DNA of 64,000 bases, from positions 62,001-126,000 of the forward strand of contig JADJEQ010000019.1 in the NCBI GenBank assembly GCA_016709025.1, in the 5' to 3' direction. Below the pieces are notes generated by a model. The model was not told the DNA's origin and searched no databases. It saw only the letters and a list, made by a program, of their open reading frames with translations. Positions 8,482 to 17,092 of this stretch are shown one piece after another. The translations under genes and the position numbers were made by a program. Source of the DNA: Bacteroidales bacterium. Its GTDB lineage: Bacteria; Bacteroidota; Bacteroidia; Bacteroidales; Lentimicrobiaceae. Each line of letters opens with the position of its first letter. Positions within the stretch are counted from its first letter, which is position 1.

Positions 8482-9924
8482 ATGTTCAAATCCATACTGT
8501 CAATTCTTTTCATGGTTGCCTTGAGCAGTGCTGCCCAGACCAATTTTACAAACAATTACAACAATGGCGCTCAGTTTATTTCGTCAAATGCGGTATTGCA
8601 AAACAGCGATGGCACATTTTTAATGACCGGAAGAGCGGATACAATGATAAACGCGGTTCAGGGACCTGCAGGTTTTATTAAAAAAACAGATGCAGCCGGC
8701 CATCTGTTAAAGACCGACTATTACTCAATACCCAATACCACCGGTCTGGAGTTCAAAAAGATTATCACCACGATGGATAATAATTACGTGGTGGTGGGTA
8801 TGGTTGATCATCCCTGTGTTGAAGGATCAACCTTGCAGGATATTTTTATTGCCAGGATAGATACATCGGGAGATATGTTGTGGCATAAAAGCTATGGAGG
8901 AGAGGTTACAGATATTGGAGTGGATGTAAAAGAACTTTCGAACGGCGATTTAATTGTACTCGCCTGGTTTGCGAAAATTGATACCAACAATACGCCGTTC
9001 ACTGCTTTTCATCTTCTTAAAACGAATTCAACTGGGGATTCACTGTGGACAAGACATTATTACCATAATGATCAGGTGGAGCAATTTGCAAGTACCATTG
9101 TTGAAACTTCTGATGGAGGTTTTGCGCTGGCGGGAAGTGTAAATGATCAGAACGGGGGCTTAAAAGGCTACCTTGTTAAAACAGATAGCCAGGGCATTGA
9201 ACAATGGAACAGAACCATAGATTCAACCTCCGGAAATTATTCCGAATTGGTGAGCGTTTATAGTGATGAAGGGAATATTACCATTATCGGAAAAATATAC
9301 GGGGTTGATGTTGAAAACACCATTATTTCTAATTTCAGTAATTCTGGAAGTTTAAACCGGACGAACACCATAAATGAAAATGATGTACAAATATTTACTT
9401 CAACCCGCACCAGTGACGGGGGATATGCTTTAACCGGGGAATCCACCGACGTATTGAACCCCCGGCCGGTAATAATCAAATCAGACAGTAACGGAAACAA
9501 ATTGTGGAGAAAGGATCTTACCCAACTTATGCAATATTACCCTTCCGCGATCATTCAGGTGTTGGATAATTGTTTTATTCTCACCGGGAACAGTGTAAGT
9601 TATGATCCGTATTCGGTCTTTTTAGCAAAAACAGCAGACTCTGCAACCATTCTGAACACAACCACTGCCTTCGCAATGGATAAGATTTCTGTTTATCCCA
9701 ATCCAACGGCCCGGTTTTTAAATATTGAATTGTCAGAAATAGATTTAATGAATATTGAGGCCATAAAAATCATAAATATGCAAGGGCAGGTAGTAAAATC
9801 AGTCAAAAAGACCGTTGTTCAGCATGGAAGTTTGGATGTTTCAGATTTGTCTTCAGGAAGCTATTTTATCGCATTTTATAATGCAGGTGGCAGATTTGGT
9901 ATTTCGAAAATAGTAAAAGAGTGA
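8482..9924 (+). CDS. T9SS-exported propeller-like repeat protein
   Basis: This 480-residue protein has a signal peptide (first 18 residues). Its body is made of repeats of the form TSDGGFALAGS ... GYLVKTDSQG ... WNRT. The repeating units DGGYALTG and IIKSDSNGNKLWRKD recur about every 50 residues, as in beta-propeller surface proteins. Residues about 405-480 form a type A T9SS sorting domain: VYPNPTARFLNIEL, then the IKIINMQGQVVK strand, then LSSGSYFIAFY. The protein should be exported by the type IX system and anchored or released at the cell surface. The ligand is unknown. It stands alone, with a long gene-free stretch upstream and a repeat tract downstream. Confidence 0.88.
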   Translation: MFKSILSILFMVALSSAAQTNFTNNYNNGAQFISSNAVLQNSDGTFLMTGRADTMINAVQGPAGFIKKTDAAGHLLKTDYYSIPNTTGLEFKKIITTMDNNYVVVGMVDHPCVEGSTLQDIFIARIDTSGDMLWHKSYGGEVTDIGVDVKELSNGDLIVLAWFAKIDTNNTPFTAFHLLKTNSTGDSLWTRHYYHNDQVEQFASTIVETSDGGFALAGSVNDQNGGLKGYLVKTDSQGIEQWNRTIDSTSGNYSELVSVYSDEGNITIIGKIYGVDVENTIISNFSNSGSLNRTNTINENDVQIFTSTRTSDGGYALTGESTDVLNPRPVIIKSDSNGNKLWRKDLTQLMQYYPSAIIQVLDNCFILTGNSVSYDPYSVFLAKTADSATILNTTTAFAMDKISVYPNPTARFLNIELSEIDLMNIEAIKIINMQGQVVKSVKKTVVQHGSLDVSDLSSGSYFIAFYNAGGRFGISKIVKE

Positions 9925-9989
9925 GAACCAATGTCGTTTCGTTATGTTTTTGAGTTTAATATAAATTGGATGAAATGTTCTTCGACAAT

Positions 9990-10398
9990 CACTGTGACAG
10001 GGACGGGGGACGATGAAACTTCCCTTGCCCCATGCTCCATGCCCTGAGCTCTGTGCTCTGTGCCATAAAAGGGACAAGGGACGGAAAGGGGGGCGAGGGA
10101 CGGATTTCCCTTTTTTGGCTCCATGCCCTGCACCAGAAAAGGGACGAGGGACGTAAGTGTGGGACGAGGGACGTAACCTTAGACATTAGACATTAGAAAT
10201 TCTTACAGGCTCCATGCCCCATGCTCTGTGCCATAAATGGGACGAGGGACGCAAGTAAGGGACGAGGGACGAAACCTTAGACATTAGAAATTTCTTACAT
10301 TTCTCCGTGTCTCCATTTCTCCGTGTCCCCTTGTCTGCTGCTAAAGAGACGAAATTTCGCATTAAAGTCCATGCCCTGAGCCCTGAGCCCTGAGCCAC
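9990..10398. repeat. composite intergenic repeat tract
   Basis: Four motif families alternate: GGGACGAGGGACG blocks, CCATGCCCTGAGCCCTG blocks, TTAGACATTAGAAATT blocks and CTCCGTGTCTCCATTT blocks. The GGGACGAGGGACG and TTAGACATTAGA blocks each occur twice or more in the same order, so the tract looks built by duplication of a composite unit. It separates two convergent genes and ends at the stop of the minus-strand transporter. Short open frames across it are products of the repetition and are not genes. Confidence 0.75.
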
Positions 10399-10399
10399 T

Positions 10400-11134
10400 T
10401 TATTCCTTCACAAAATACCTGAACGGATTATAACTGATCCCTGTATCGTAGGCGTCCACTTTCTCGTGTTTTTTCAGAAAGCCTACGATGCTGTATGTAA
10501 GCGGGGTAAAAAGAACCTCCACGCCCGATTTGAATATGTAGTTGGAAATAATAATTGAGATAAGCAGCTCATTGGGCATAGTGCCGTAGAATGCCACCAT
10601 ACAGAAAATAGCCGTATCGATGCCTTCACCCACCAGGGTAGAGCCGATGGTGCGCACCCACAGGAAGCGACCTTTCATTCTGACCTTAAGTCTGGATAGG
10701 ATAACGGCATTGGAGAAAGCGCCGCCGAAGTATGCCAGGAGGCTGGCCAGCACTATGCGGGGCACAAAGCCCAGCAGCGTTTCATAGGCTTGTTGGTTGG
10801 GCCAGTCTGTGGCTGGTGGCAGTTCCTGGACCACCCAAAGCACAAGCGACATCAGCAAGGCAGCACCGAATCCAGTCCATATAACCTTGCGGGAACGCTG
10901 AAAACCATAGACTTCGGTTAAAATATCACCGAAAATATAGCTGAGCGGGAAGAGGATGGTACCACCATCGAAGGTGAATATCCAGAGGGAAAGAATTTTG
11001 GTGGAAGCCAGGTTGGAGATCAGCAACACAGCAACAAACAGCGCCATGATAATGTCGAAATAGCGGAAGTTGCCGCCCTGAATAGAGTTATTTTCCTTCA
11101 TCAGGAGTTCTGGTTTTAAAAGATCAGCCAGCAA
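10400..11134 (-). CDS. yhhQ: queuosine precursor transporter (VUT family)
   Basis: This 244-residue membrane protein of the VUT/YhhQ (DUF165) family imports the queuosine precursors preQ0/preQ1 for tRNA modification. It shows about six spans and the family segments VLLISNLASTKI, GGTILFPLSYIFGDILTEVYG and GSTLVGEGIDTAIF. The ATG at 11101 (MKENNS) is as likely a start as 11134, because the extra residues are not conserved-looking. No preQ1 riboswitch was recognised upstream. Its stop touches the repeat tract ending at 10398. The substrate is inferred from characterised relatives. Confidence 0.9.
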   Translation of the reverse strand: MLADLLKPELLMKENNSIQGGNFRYFDIIMALFVAVLLISNLASTKILSLWIFTFDGGTILFPLSYIFGDILTEVYGFQRSRKVIWTGFGAALLMSLVLWVVQELPPATDWPNQQAYETLLGFVPRIVLASLLAYFGGAFSNAVILSRLKVRMKGRFLWVRTIGSTLVGEGIDTAIFCMVAFYGTMPNELLISIIISNYIFKSGVEVLFTPLTYSIVGFLKKHEKVDAYDTGISYNPFRYFVKE

Positions 11135-11292
11135 AAATACAATTCTGTGATGAATTAGGACCTACATTATTTCTTTGAGAACCTGTGACCCAAAATGTCA
11201 GAGTGTTTTACGTGGGCTCCTGATTCTATAGAAAAGTCAATGCAACGCTGATTATTATCAGCAAGTGATTACTTTTACAAAAATTATATGCC

Positions 11293-11946
11293 ATGATCAG
11301 AAAAAGCCTGTTAACATTTAGTATTATCATGTTGATATTGTGTGGTTTGGATGCACAGAACTTCACTCTTACGGAAAAAAACCAGATACTGGCAGGTGAT
11401 ACAACAAAAATGATGCGGGTTCTCGTTTATACCGATCCATCAGACCTGATGACATTGAATTCCCAGAGTATCGACATTGACCCTGCCGACCCCATGTTGC
11501 CATTACTGGCCGGCCGGATGCACAAGGCTATGGTTGATACTGCCAATCCGGGGGTCGGAATAGCCGCTCCGCAGGTTGGTATAAACCGCAATGTTATCTG
11601 GGTTAAGAGGTACGATAAGCCTGGTTCACCTTTCCAGTTCTGCATCAATCCAAGGATTTTGAAATATACCATTCTTCACCGCAAAGGAGGGGAGGGTTGC
11701 CTTTCGATACCCGAAGAACGCGGCTTGCTTTACCGGAGTTATGCAATACTTGTTGAATATAAAACCTTTGATGGGGCCAGTCATAAGGAAATGGTGGATG
11801 ATAATACGGCCATAATATTCCAGCATGAGATCGATCACCTGAATGGTTTGTTGTTCCCCGACCGCATGCGCGAACAACAGGGTGAGTTCTTCCTTCCGAT
11901 ACCCCAGGGAATGGAGTTTTATATCAAACCAACCATGACTCCCTGA
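11293..11946 (+). CDS. def: exported peptide deformylase
   Basis: All three deformylase motifs are present: GVGIAAPQ (residues 87-94), EGCLS (134-138, metal ligand Cys136) and QHEIDH (177-182, ligands His178 and His182, catalytic Glu179). The enzyme removes the formyl group from N-terminal methionine using a bound metal. Unusually, residues 1-22 (MIRKSLLTFSIIMLILCGLDAQ) look like a signal peptide, with a further spacer before the catalytic domain. That would place a normally cytosolic enzyme in the periplasm. With all ligands kept it is probably active, and may act on exported or foreign formyl peptides. It is unlikely to be the only deformylase of the cell. It precedes the YceI/kinase operon by 80 nt. 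Confidence 0.88.
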   Translation: MIRKSLLTFSIIMLILCGLDAQNFTLTEKNQILAGDTTKMMRVLVYTDPSDLMTLNSQSIDIDPADPMLPLLAGRMHKAMVDTANPGVGIAAPQVGINRNVIWVKRYDKPGSPFQFCINPRILKYTILHRKGGEGCLSIPEERGLLYRSYAILVEYKTFDGASHKEMVDDNTAIIFQHEIDHLNGLLFPDRMREQQGEFFLPIPQGMEFYIKPTMTP

Positions 11947-12026
11947 TTCAAACAAACGAAGCTTACATGTGTTAAAATGCCTGTATCTTTCCGGAATAGA
12001 AATTTTGGCTGGTAAATGTCCCTGTA

Positions 12027-12620
12027 ATGATCAACACTATGAAGAAGTCTGCTTATTTATTCATGTTTTTAACAGTTTTGTTCCATGCCCTGGTAACGTT
12101 AGCGTTGGCTCAGACAGGACCCGGAAATATACTGCTTTCATCCGCCGACGGGATAATCAGCATTAAATCAGATGCTCCGCTCGAATTGATCGAAGCTTCA
12201 TCCAATCAGATGAAGGGTGTAATAGACATCACAGGAAGAAGTTTTTCATTTTCAGTCAACAACCGCACTTTTAAGGGATTTAACAGCAAATTGCAGCAGG
12301 AACATTTCTACGAAAATTACATTGAGGCGGGGAAATACCCCCAGTCAACCTTTAAGGGAAAGATAATAGAACAGGTTGATTTATCCATCGACGGTAATTA
12401 CCAGGTCAGGGCGAAAGGGCTGTTAAATATTCACGGAATTGACCAGGAGCGGATCATTAAGGCTGATATAAAAGTGAAAGGTGGCCTGATCACCGTCACA
12501 TCATCCTTTACTGTTCCCCTGACCGACCACAACATCACCATCCCAAAAATCGTTTATCAGAAAATAGCCGAGGAGGTTATGGTGAGTGTTAGCGCAGGAT
12601 TCACTAAGGTTAATAAGTAA
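12027..12620 (+). CDS. YceI-family periplasmic protein
   Basis: This 197-residue protein has a signal peptide (ending about residue 29, ALAQ; ATG at 12039 is an alternative start). It carries a YceI-like lipocalin barrel: SGxFSF-type strands, the FKGFNSKLQQEHFYENYIEA segment, and AGKYPQSTFKGK, the family's YP.a.F.g hallmark. YceI proteins bind isoprenoid-like lipids in the periplasm. It is separated by only 6 nt from the propeller kinase gene, so the two are almost certainly co-transcribed, and its product may be a sensed or regulated component. A second YceI protein is encoded at 53467-54021. Confidence 0.85.
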   Translation: MINTMKKSAYLFMFLTVLFHALVTLALAQTGPGNILLSSADGIISIKSDAPLELIEASSNQMKGVIDITGRSFSFSVNNRTFKGFNSKLQQEHFYENYIEAGKYPQSTFKGKIIEQVDLSIDGNYQVRAKGLLNIHGIDQERIIKADIKVKGGLITVTSSFTVPLTDHNITIPKIVYQKIAEEVMVSVSAGFTKVNK

Positions 12621-12626
12621 CTATAC

Positions 12627-15533
12627 ATGAAAACTGCCTCCCGCATCAAAGAAATACTGCTTCTTTTCCTCCTGATTTTATTACTTTTTCCCGGAGCCAA
12701 AGCCCAGTTCCCTCTTTTTACTTCCATTGCCGGAAAAGATCAGCTTAAAAACGGGAGTGTTACGAGGGTATTGCAGGATAGCAGGGGGTTTATCTGGTTA
12801 GGAACTTCAGGGGGACTGTTTGTATATGATGGATTTGACTTCCGGGAATTATCATTCAGCGATAGCCTGAAAACACCCGGTGTTACAGCCCTGGCATTGG
12901 ATAAATCAGGACAGGTATGGGTTGGCTTCAGCAATGGTAAGATTGCCCATGGGCATGAGAATGGATTCTCCTTTTTTGCACCGGAAGAAGGTCTTCCTGC
13001 AGTAGCGGTGACCAGCCTGATGTTTGACAATGATTCTACTTTATGGATATCCACTTATGGAGAAGGTGTATATTACTATAGGAACAACCGGCTTTTTAAC
13101 ATCAATGCAGATGATGGCCTGGGTGATAATTATGTTTATACCCTTTCAGGAAACGCCGACGGAACCATATGGGCCGGTAATGACGCCGGTATAAGTATAT
13201 GTAGCCACAAGGGTAACCGAAAGGTAATCAGGCATTTTTCAACGATGGATGGCCTGCCCGATATCATAGTTCAGAAAATTGTGCCTGCCGTTTCGGGTGG
13301 TTTCTGGATCGGAATGCAGGAAAAAGGGATTTGTTATTATAATCCCGTCAGCAATGCCTTCGAACTGCCTTTTTCACAAAATTGGGATTTCGGTCCGGTG
13401 AACGATATACTTGACTTTGGCGATTTATTATGGATTGCTACAGAAGGAAACGGAATCGTTGAACTTTCATTAAAAAAGGTTGATAAGGAATCCGGGTTCA
13501 GCCTTGTTGACGGCTCGGGTAAAAGAATAGAGTGTCTGTTGCACGATCTTGAAGGCAATGTCTGGATAGTTTCCCATGGTTTACTTAGCTGGTCCTCAGG
13601 CCCCGGAATCAGACATTACAAAAATATCGCCGGACTAAATCTGGGCAATATTCATGCATTGCATGCCGAACAGGATGGAAGTCTTTATTTTGGAAACGAT
13701 CAGGGATTTTTTTATTTCAATTCCAACGAAGCGGGAAATAGAAAACTAAAACAGTTATTACCTCCGCAAAGCAGGGGAGGCCCCGGAATCACCAGCATTT
13801 ATCATGATCCGGCTGATAATATCTGGGTAGGAACCTTTGGAAATGGGTTATACCGGATTGATAAGCAGACCGGTGTCTCCAAAAAAATAAATGACCCTTT
13901 GGGAAGGTTGAATAACAATATTTTGGGTATTTCAGGCAAAGGCGAGGAGATATGGTTTGCTACTCTGGGCGGAGCAGCCCGATGCAGTATCAGGAGTGGA
14001 TCCGATAATTTATTTGATTTTGATAATTTTTCTACTACCGAAGGGTTGGGGAATAATTTTATATACACTGTTCTAGCGGATAAAGAAGGCAGGATTTGGT
14101 TCGGGACCGATGGGAAAGGCCCGGCTGTATACAAAGAAGGCCGGTTTGCAGGTTTTGGTGCGGAACAGGGTATGCCAGCAAGGGTGATTTACTCAATTAC
14201 TGAAGACAGTGATGATAACATCTGGCTTGGGTCAGCCAATGAAGGGATTTTCAGGTATAACGGTTCGGAATTCACCCGATTTGACCTTTCTTCGGGTTTG
14301 CGCAACCTGAAAATTACCTCTCTTATCAGTGGGAACAGGAATCAGGTGGTGGTGGTTCACAACGATGGGGTCGATCTGGTAAACTCGCGTACCGGTCAGG
14401 TTTCATACCTGGGAATTGAGGCCGGCATTTCTGCAATAAATGCTGACTTGAACGCTGCGGTTGCCGATAGTTCCGGTTCGGTGTGGTTTGGTACCCATGA
14501 TGGAATTATACACTACTCGCCTGATTACCTCAACGCAATGGCAATGCCTGTGACCTCTGTGCGCAGGGTATCTGTTTATCTCTCGGAAGAGGAAGCCAGC
14601 CCCGGCGATGTTTTCGCATATAACCAGAACCACCTCTCGTTTGAATACATTGGCATCTGGTACAATAAACCGGCAAAAGTAACCTACAGGGTAAGGCTTG
14701 ACGGCCATGACCCTGATTGGGTCAGCACCGGTGACCGCAAGGCAACATATTCAAACCTTCCACCCGGGAAATATACTTTCAGGGTGCAATCATCGGTGAA
14801 TGATGATTTCACTTATGCCATGGAAGCATCCTTCGATTTTTCAATCAGATCGCCATTTTATTCCCGCTGGTGGTTTATTCTGGCAGTAGTTATCATATTG
14901 GCTGCTTCGGCTTTTTTAATCATCAGATCGCGACTAAACAGGGTTAGGAGGGAGCAGCAGTTGCTCAAAGAGAAGGCCGAATCGCAGTTTCAGTTGCTCC
15001 GAAGTCAGGTAAATCCTCATTTTCTGTTTAATAACTTCAGCACGCTCATGGCTATTATCGAAGAAGACAAGGACCTGGCAATAGAATATGTGGGAAAATT
15101 ATCGGCATTTTTCAGGTATATTCTCGAATACCGCGACAAAGAACTGATCCCGCTTTCGGAAGAAATGGAAATTGTTGAGAACTATATTTTTCTCCAGAAA
15201 AAGCGATATGGCGACAACCTGGCAGTTCATAAGGAGATTAACCCGGCTCATCTGTCAAGCCTTATTCCACCTCTTACCTTACAATTACTGCTTGAAAATG
15301 CGGTAAAGCATAACATTGTTTCCTCAACCAGGCCATTGGTTATCCGTGTGTTCAGTGAATTTGATTTTCTGGTGATTGAAAATGCAATTCAACCGCGAAA
15401 AACGCCCGAAACTTCAACAGGTATGGGTTTGCAGAACATAAAAAGCAGGTACCGGATATTTACTGCCAAAGAGATAGTAATTGAACAGACTGACAATTAT
15501 TACAAAGTGTTTTTACCATTGATTTTTCCATAA
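12627..15533 (+). CDS. propeller-sensor histidine kinase of the LytS/YehU type
   Basis: This 968-residue sensor has, in order: a signal peptide (1-26); about 14 Reg_prop blades (roughly 40-640, each ending in a phrase such as GFIWLGTSGGLF or NIWVGTFGNGLY); a Y_Y_Y domain (about 645-745); one TM helix (about 750-770); a short coiled coil; the His_kinase domain with NPHFLFNN (phospho-acceptor His798); and a C-terminal HATPase with LLLENAVKHN and GMGLQNIKSRY. Only one His kinase domain and no receiver are fused, so it signals to the separate LytTR regulator 11 nt downstream. The periplasmic propeller probably senses a polymer or envelope ligand; which one cannot be read from the sequence. Confidence 0.92.
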   Translation: MKTASRIKEILLLFLLILLLFPGAKAQFPLFTSIAGKDQLKNGSVTRVLQDSRGFIWLGTSGGLFVYDGFDFRELSFSDSLKTPGVTALALDKSGQVWVGFSNGKIAHGHENGFSFFAPEEGLPAVAVTSLMFDNDSTLWISTYGEGVYYYRNNRLFNINADDGLGDNYVYTLSGNADGTIWAGNDAGISICSHKGNRKVIRHFSTMDGLPDIIVQKIVPAVSGGFWIGMQEKGICYYNPVSNAFELPFSQNWDFGPVNDILDFGDLLWIATEGNGIVELSLKKVDKESGFSLVDGSGKRIECLLHDLEGNVWIVSHGLLSWSSGPGIRHYKNIAGLNLGNIHALHAEQDGSLYFGNDQGFFYFNSNEAGNRKLKQLLPPQSRGGPGITSIYHDPADNIWVGTFGNGLYRIDKQTGVSKKINDPLGRLNNNILGISGKGEEIWFATLGGAARCSIRSGSDNLFDFDNFSTTEGLGNNFIYTVLADKEGRIWFGTDGKGPAVYKEGRFAGFGAEQGMPARVIYSITEDSDDNIWLGSANEGIFRYNGSEFTRFDLSSGLRNLKITSLISGNRNQVVVVHNDGVDLVNSRTGQVSYLGIEAGISAINADLNAAVADSSGSVWFGTHDGIIHYSPDYLNAMAMPVTSVRRVSVYLSEEEASPGDVFAYNQNHLSFEYIGIWYNKPAKVTYRVRLDGHDPDWVSTGDRKATYSNLPPGKYTFRVQSSVNDDFTYAMEASFDFSIRSPFYSRWWFILAVVIILAASAFLIIRSRLNRVRREQQLLKEKAESQFQLLRSQVNPHFLFNNFSTLMAIIEEDKDLAIEYVGKLSAFFRYILEYRDKELIPLSEEMEIVENYIFLQKKRYGDNLAVHKEINPAHLSSLIPPLTLQLLLENAVKHNIVSSTRPLVIRVFSEFDFLVIENAIQPRKTPETSTGMGLQNIKSRYRIFTAKEIVIEQTDNYYKVFLPLIFP

Positions 15534-15544
15534 AGTGAGCCCAT

Positions 15545-16324
15545 ATGAAAATCCTGATTGTTGAAGATGAACCGGCAACAGCCCGCAGAATGCAGAAGCT
15601 CCTGCTTGACACCGATGAAGGCATCGAAGTGTCAGGAATAACCGACAGCATTGAAAGTACTGTAAGCTGGCTTAGGAAGAATCCACATCCTGACCTTATT
15701 TTTATGGATATTCAACTCGCTGATGGTGAAAGTTTCGAGATTTTCAGGGAAGTTGATGTATTATGCCCGGTGGTATTTACAACGGCTTACGACAAATATG
15801 CCATCGAGGCCTTTAAAGTCAACAGCATCGATTACCTGCTGAAACCTGTTGAAAAGGATGCGGTGGAAAAAGCGCTCGCGAAATTCCGGAAAATAAATAC
15901 CCCTGCTGCGCCGTCCATTGATTATGCAAAACTGGCATTGCTGATTCAACAGCCCGTCCGTCCGGAAGTTCCCAAAAGAATGCTTATCAGGTATGGTGAT
16001 CACATCAAAGCAGTGGAATACAGCCAGGTTGCCTATTTTTATACCATCGAAAAACAGGTTTTTTGTACAACTTTCAACGGTGATAACTATCCGGCAGAGT
16101 ATAGTCTTGACAAATTGAACGAGATTCTGGATCCCGAAAAATTCTTCAGGGTGAACCGGAGTTTTATTGTCAACTATGATGCGATCGATAAGATGATTTC
16201 ATGGTCGAAATCGAGGGTTAAACTTACCCTGAAACCACCAACCACACTCGATACCGTAACCAGCACCGACCGCTCAGGCGATTTTAAACGCTGGCTGACC
16301 GGGAGGACGGAAAGTCAGGCTTAA
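15545..16324 (+). CDS. LytTR-family response regulator
   Basis: This 259-residue protein has an N-terminal receiver with phosphorylation site Asp55 (LIFMDIQLAD), the acidic pair in VEDE, and the conserved lysine in YLLKPVEK. A linker follows, then a C-terminal LytTR DNA-binding domain (about 148-255) with VAYFYTIEKQVF, FFRVNRSFIVN and the SRVKLTL strand. It lies 11 nt after the cognate kinase gene, and pairing is inferred from this spacing. LytTR proteins bind direct repeats upstream of target promoters; no such repeat was identified here. The tract after its stop is repetitive. Confidence 0.93.
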   Translation: MKILIVEDEPATARRMQKLLLDTDEGIEVSGITDSIESTVSWLRKNPHPDLIFMDIQLADGESFEIFREVDVLCPVVFTTAYDKYAIEAFKVNSIDYLLKPVEKDAVEKALAKFRKINTPAAPSIDYAKLALLIQQPVRPEVPKRMLIRYGDHIKAVEYSQVAYFYTIEKQVFCTTFNGDNYPAEYSLDKLNEILDPEKFFRVNRSFIVNYDAIDKMISWSKSRVKLTLKPPTTLDTVTSTDRSGDFKRWLTGRTESQA

Positions 16325-16327
16325 TTC

Positions 16328-16600
16328 AGTGAAAAGTGAAGAGAGTGAAAGAGTGAAAGAGTGAAGAGTGAAAAGTGAAAAGTGATGAATGTCTGGTTAA
16401 CCTTAGAATTCTTTAACCTTGAAATTTTGAAACCCTGAAACCCTGAAATTCTGAAACCCTGAAATGAACCTTTGAACTCTTGAATTCAACATTCCTGATT
16501 CAAAACTCAACCTTCTAAGAAGGTCCCTGGAACCCTGTAACTCTGAAATCCTGAAATTCTGTAATCCTGTAACCCTGAAATTCTGTAACCCTGAAACTCT
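16328..16600. repeat. intergenic repeats (GTGAAGAGTGAAA and CCCTGAAAC families)
   Basis: The first part (16328-16386) is a degenerate run of GTGAAAGA/GTGAAAA steps. From about 16430 the sequence is a run of 8-9-nt steps of CCCTGAAAC / TTCTGAAAC / CCCTGTAAC, ending at the stop codon of the minus-strand gene at 16600. The same CCCTGAAAC family occurs at 46675-46850. Confidence 0.75.
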
Positions 16601-16938
16601 TATTTATTGACCGAAGACATAAAGTAAACCGAAACCGAAAGGAACATCAGGTTATACAACTGTGGCAAAGTTACCTGGGGGACAAATCCAAGATAGATAT
16701 AATAAATAAAAAGCAGGCTTAATAAAAGAGCTGAAACCACAGTAAGAGAAGGCTTTGAGGTAAAACCCCCGGCAAAAAGCAACACCCCGAATAAAACAAA
16801 AGCCAGTGATATGTAAAACGGCTGGGTTTCATACTGCAGGGCAAGTATGGTTTTCCCATGTAACATGAGCAGGCATGCAAGGATTGTAATGCGCAGTATC
16901 CATCTGGAGACTGGAAGAAGAGCTTTAACCGGTTTCAT
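16600..16938 (-). CDS. hypothetical small membrane protein
   Basis: This 112-residue, strongly hydrophobic protein has three to four predicted spans (about residues 15-32, 41-59, 65-83, 93-108). Charges lie mainly at the N-terminus (MKPVKALLPVSRWILR), as expected for a cytosolic positive-inside end. No recognised family motif was seen. It faces the response regulator gene convergently across a repeat tract, and its 3' end abuts that tract. No functional claim can be made. Confidence 0.6.
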   Translation of the reverse strand: MKPVKALLPVSRWILRITILACLLMLHGKTILALQYETQPFYISLAFVLFGVLLFAGGFTSKPSLTVVSALLLSLLFIYYIYLGFVPQVTLPQLYNLMFLSVSVYFMSSVNK

Positions 16939-17043
16939 GGTTTTCAGGTTTTACTATTTCTTAAACAGGATATTCGCATTTGGAATCAGACTTAACCGGA
17001 ATCCTCATGCCTTGGTTACAGTGATTGAAAAACTCAACTCCTG

Positions 17044-17092
17044 CTAGATACTCCCAACATTCCATCATTCCACTATTCCAGCATTTTACCCT
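17044..17092. repeat. ATTCCA-type repeat tract
   Basis: A run of CATTCCATCATTCCACTATTCC steps ends next to the aspS stop codon. A longer version occurs at 34030-34300. Confidence 0.6.

Noticed and set aside
9942..10398. Short minus-strand proteins in the repeat tract
   Set aside because: Their sequences simply translate the repeat motifs in different frames.
11135..11292. preQ1 riboswitch upstream of the queuosine-precursor transporter
   Set aside because: No preQ1-like pseudoknot sequence could be identified in the leader.
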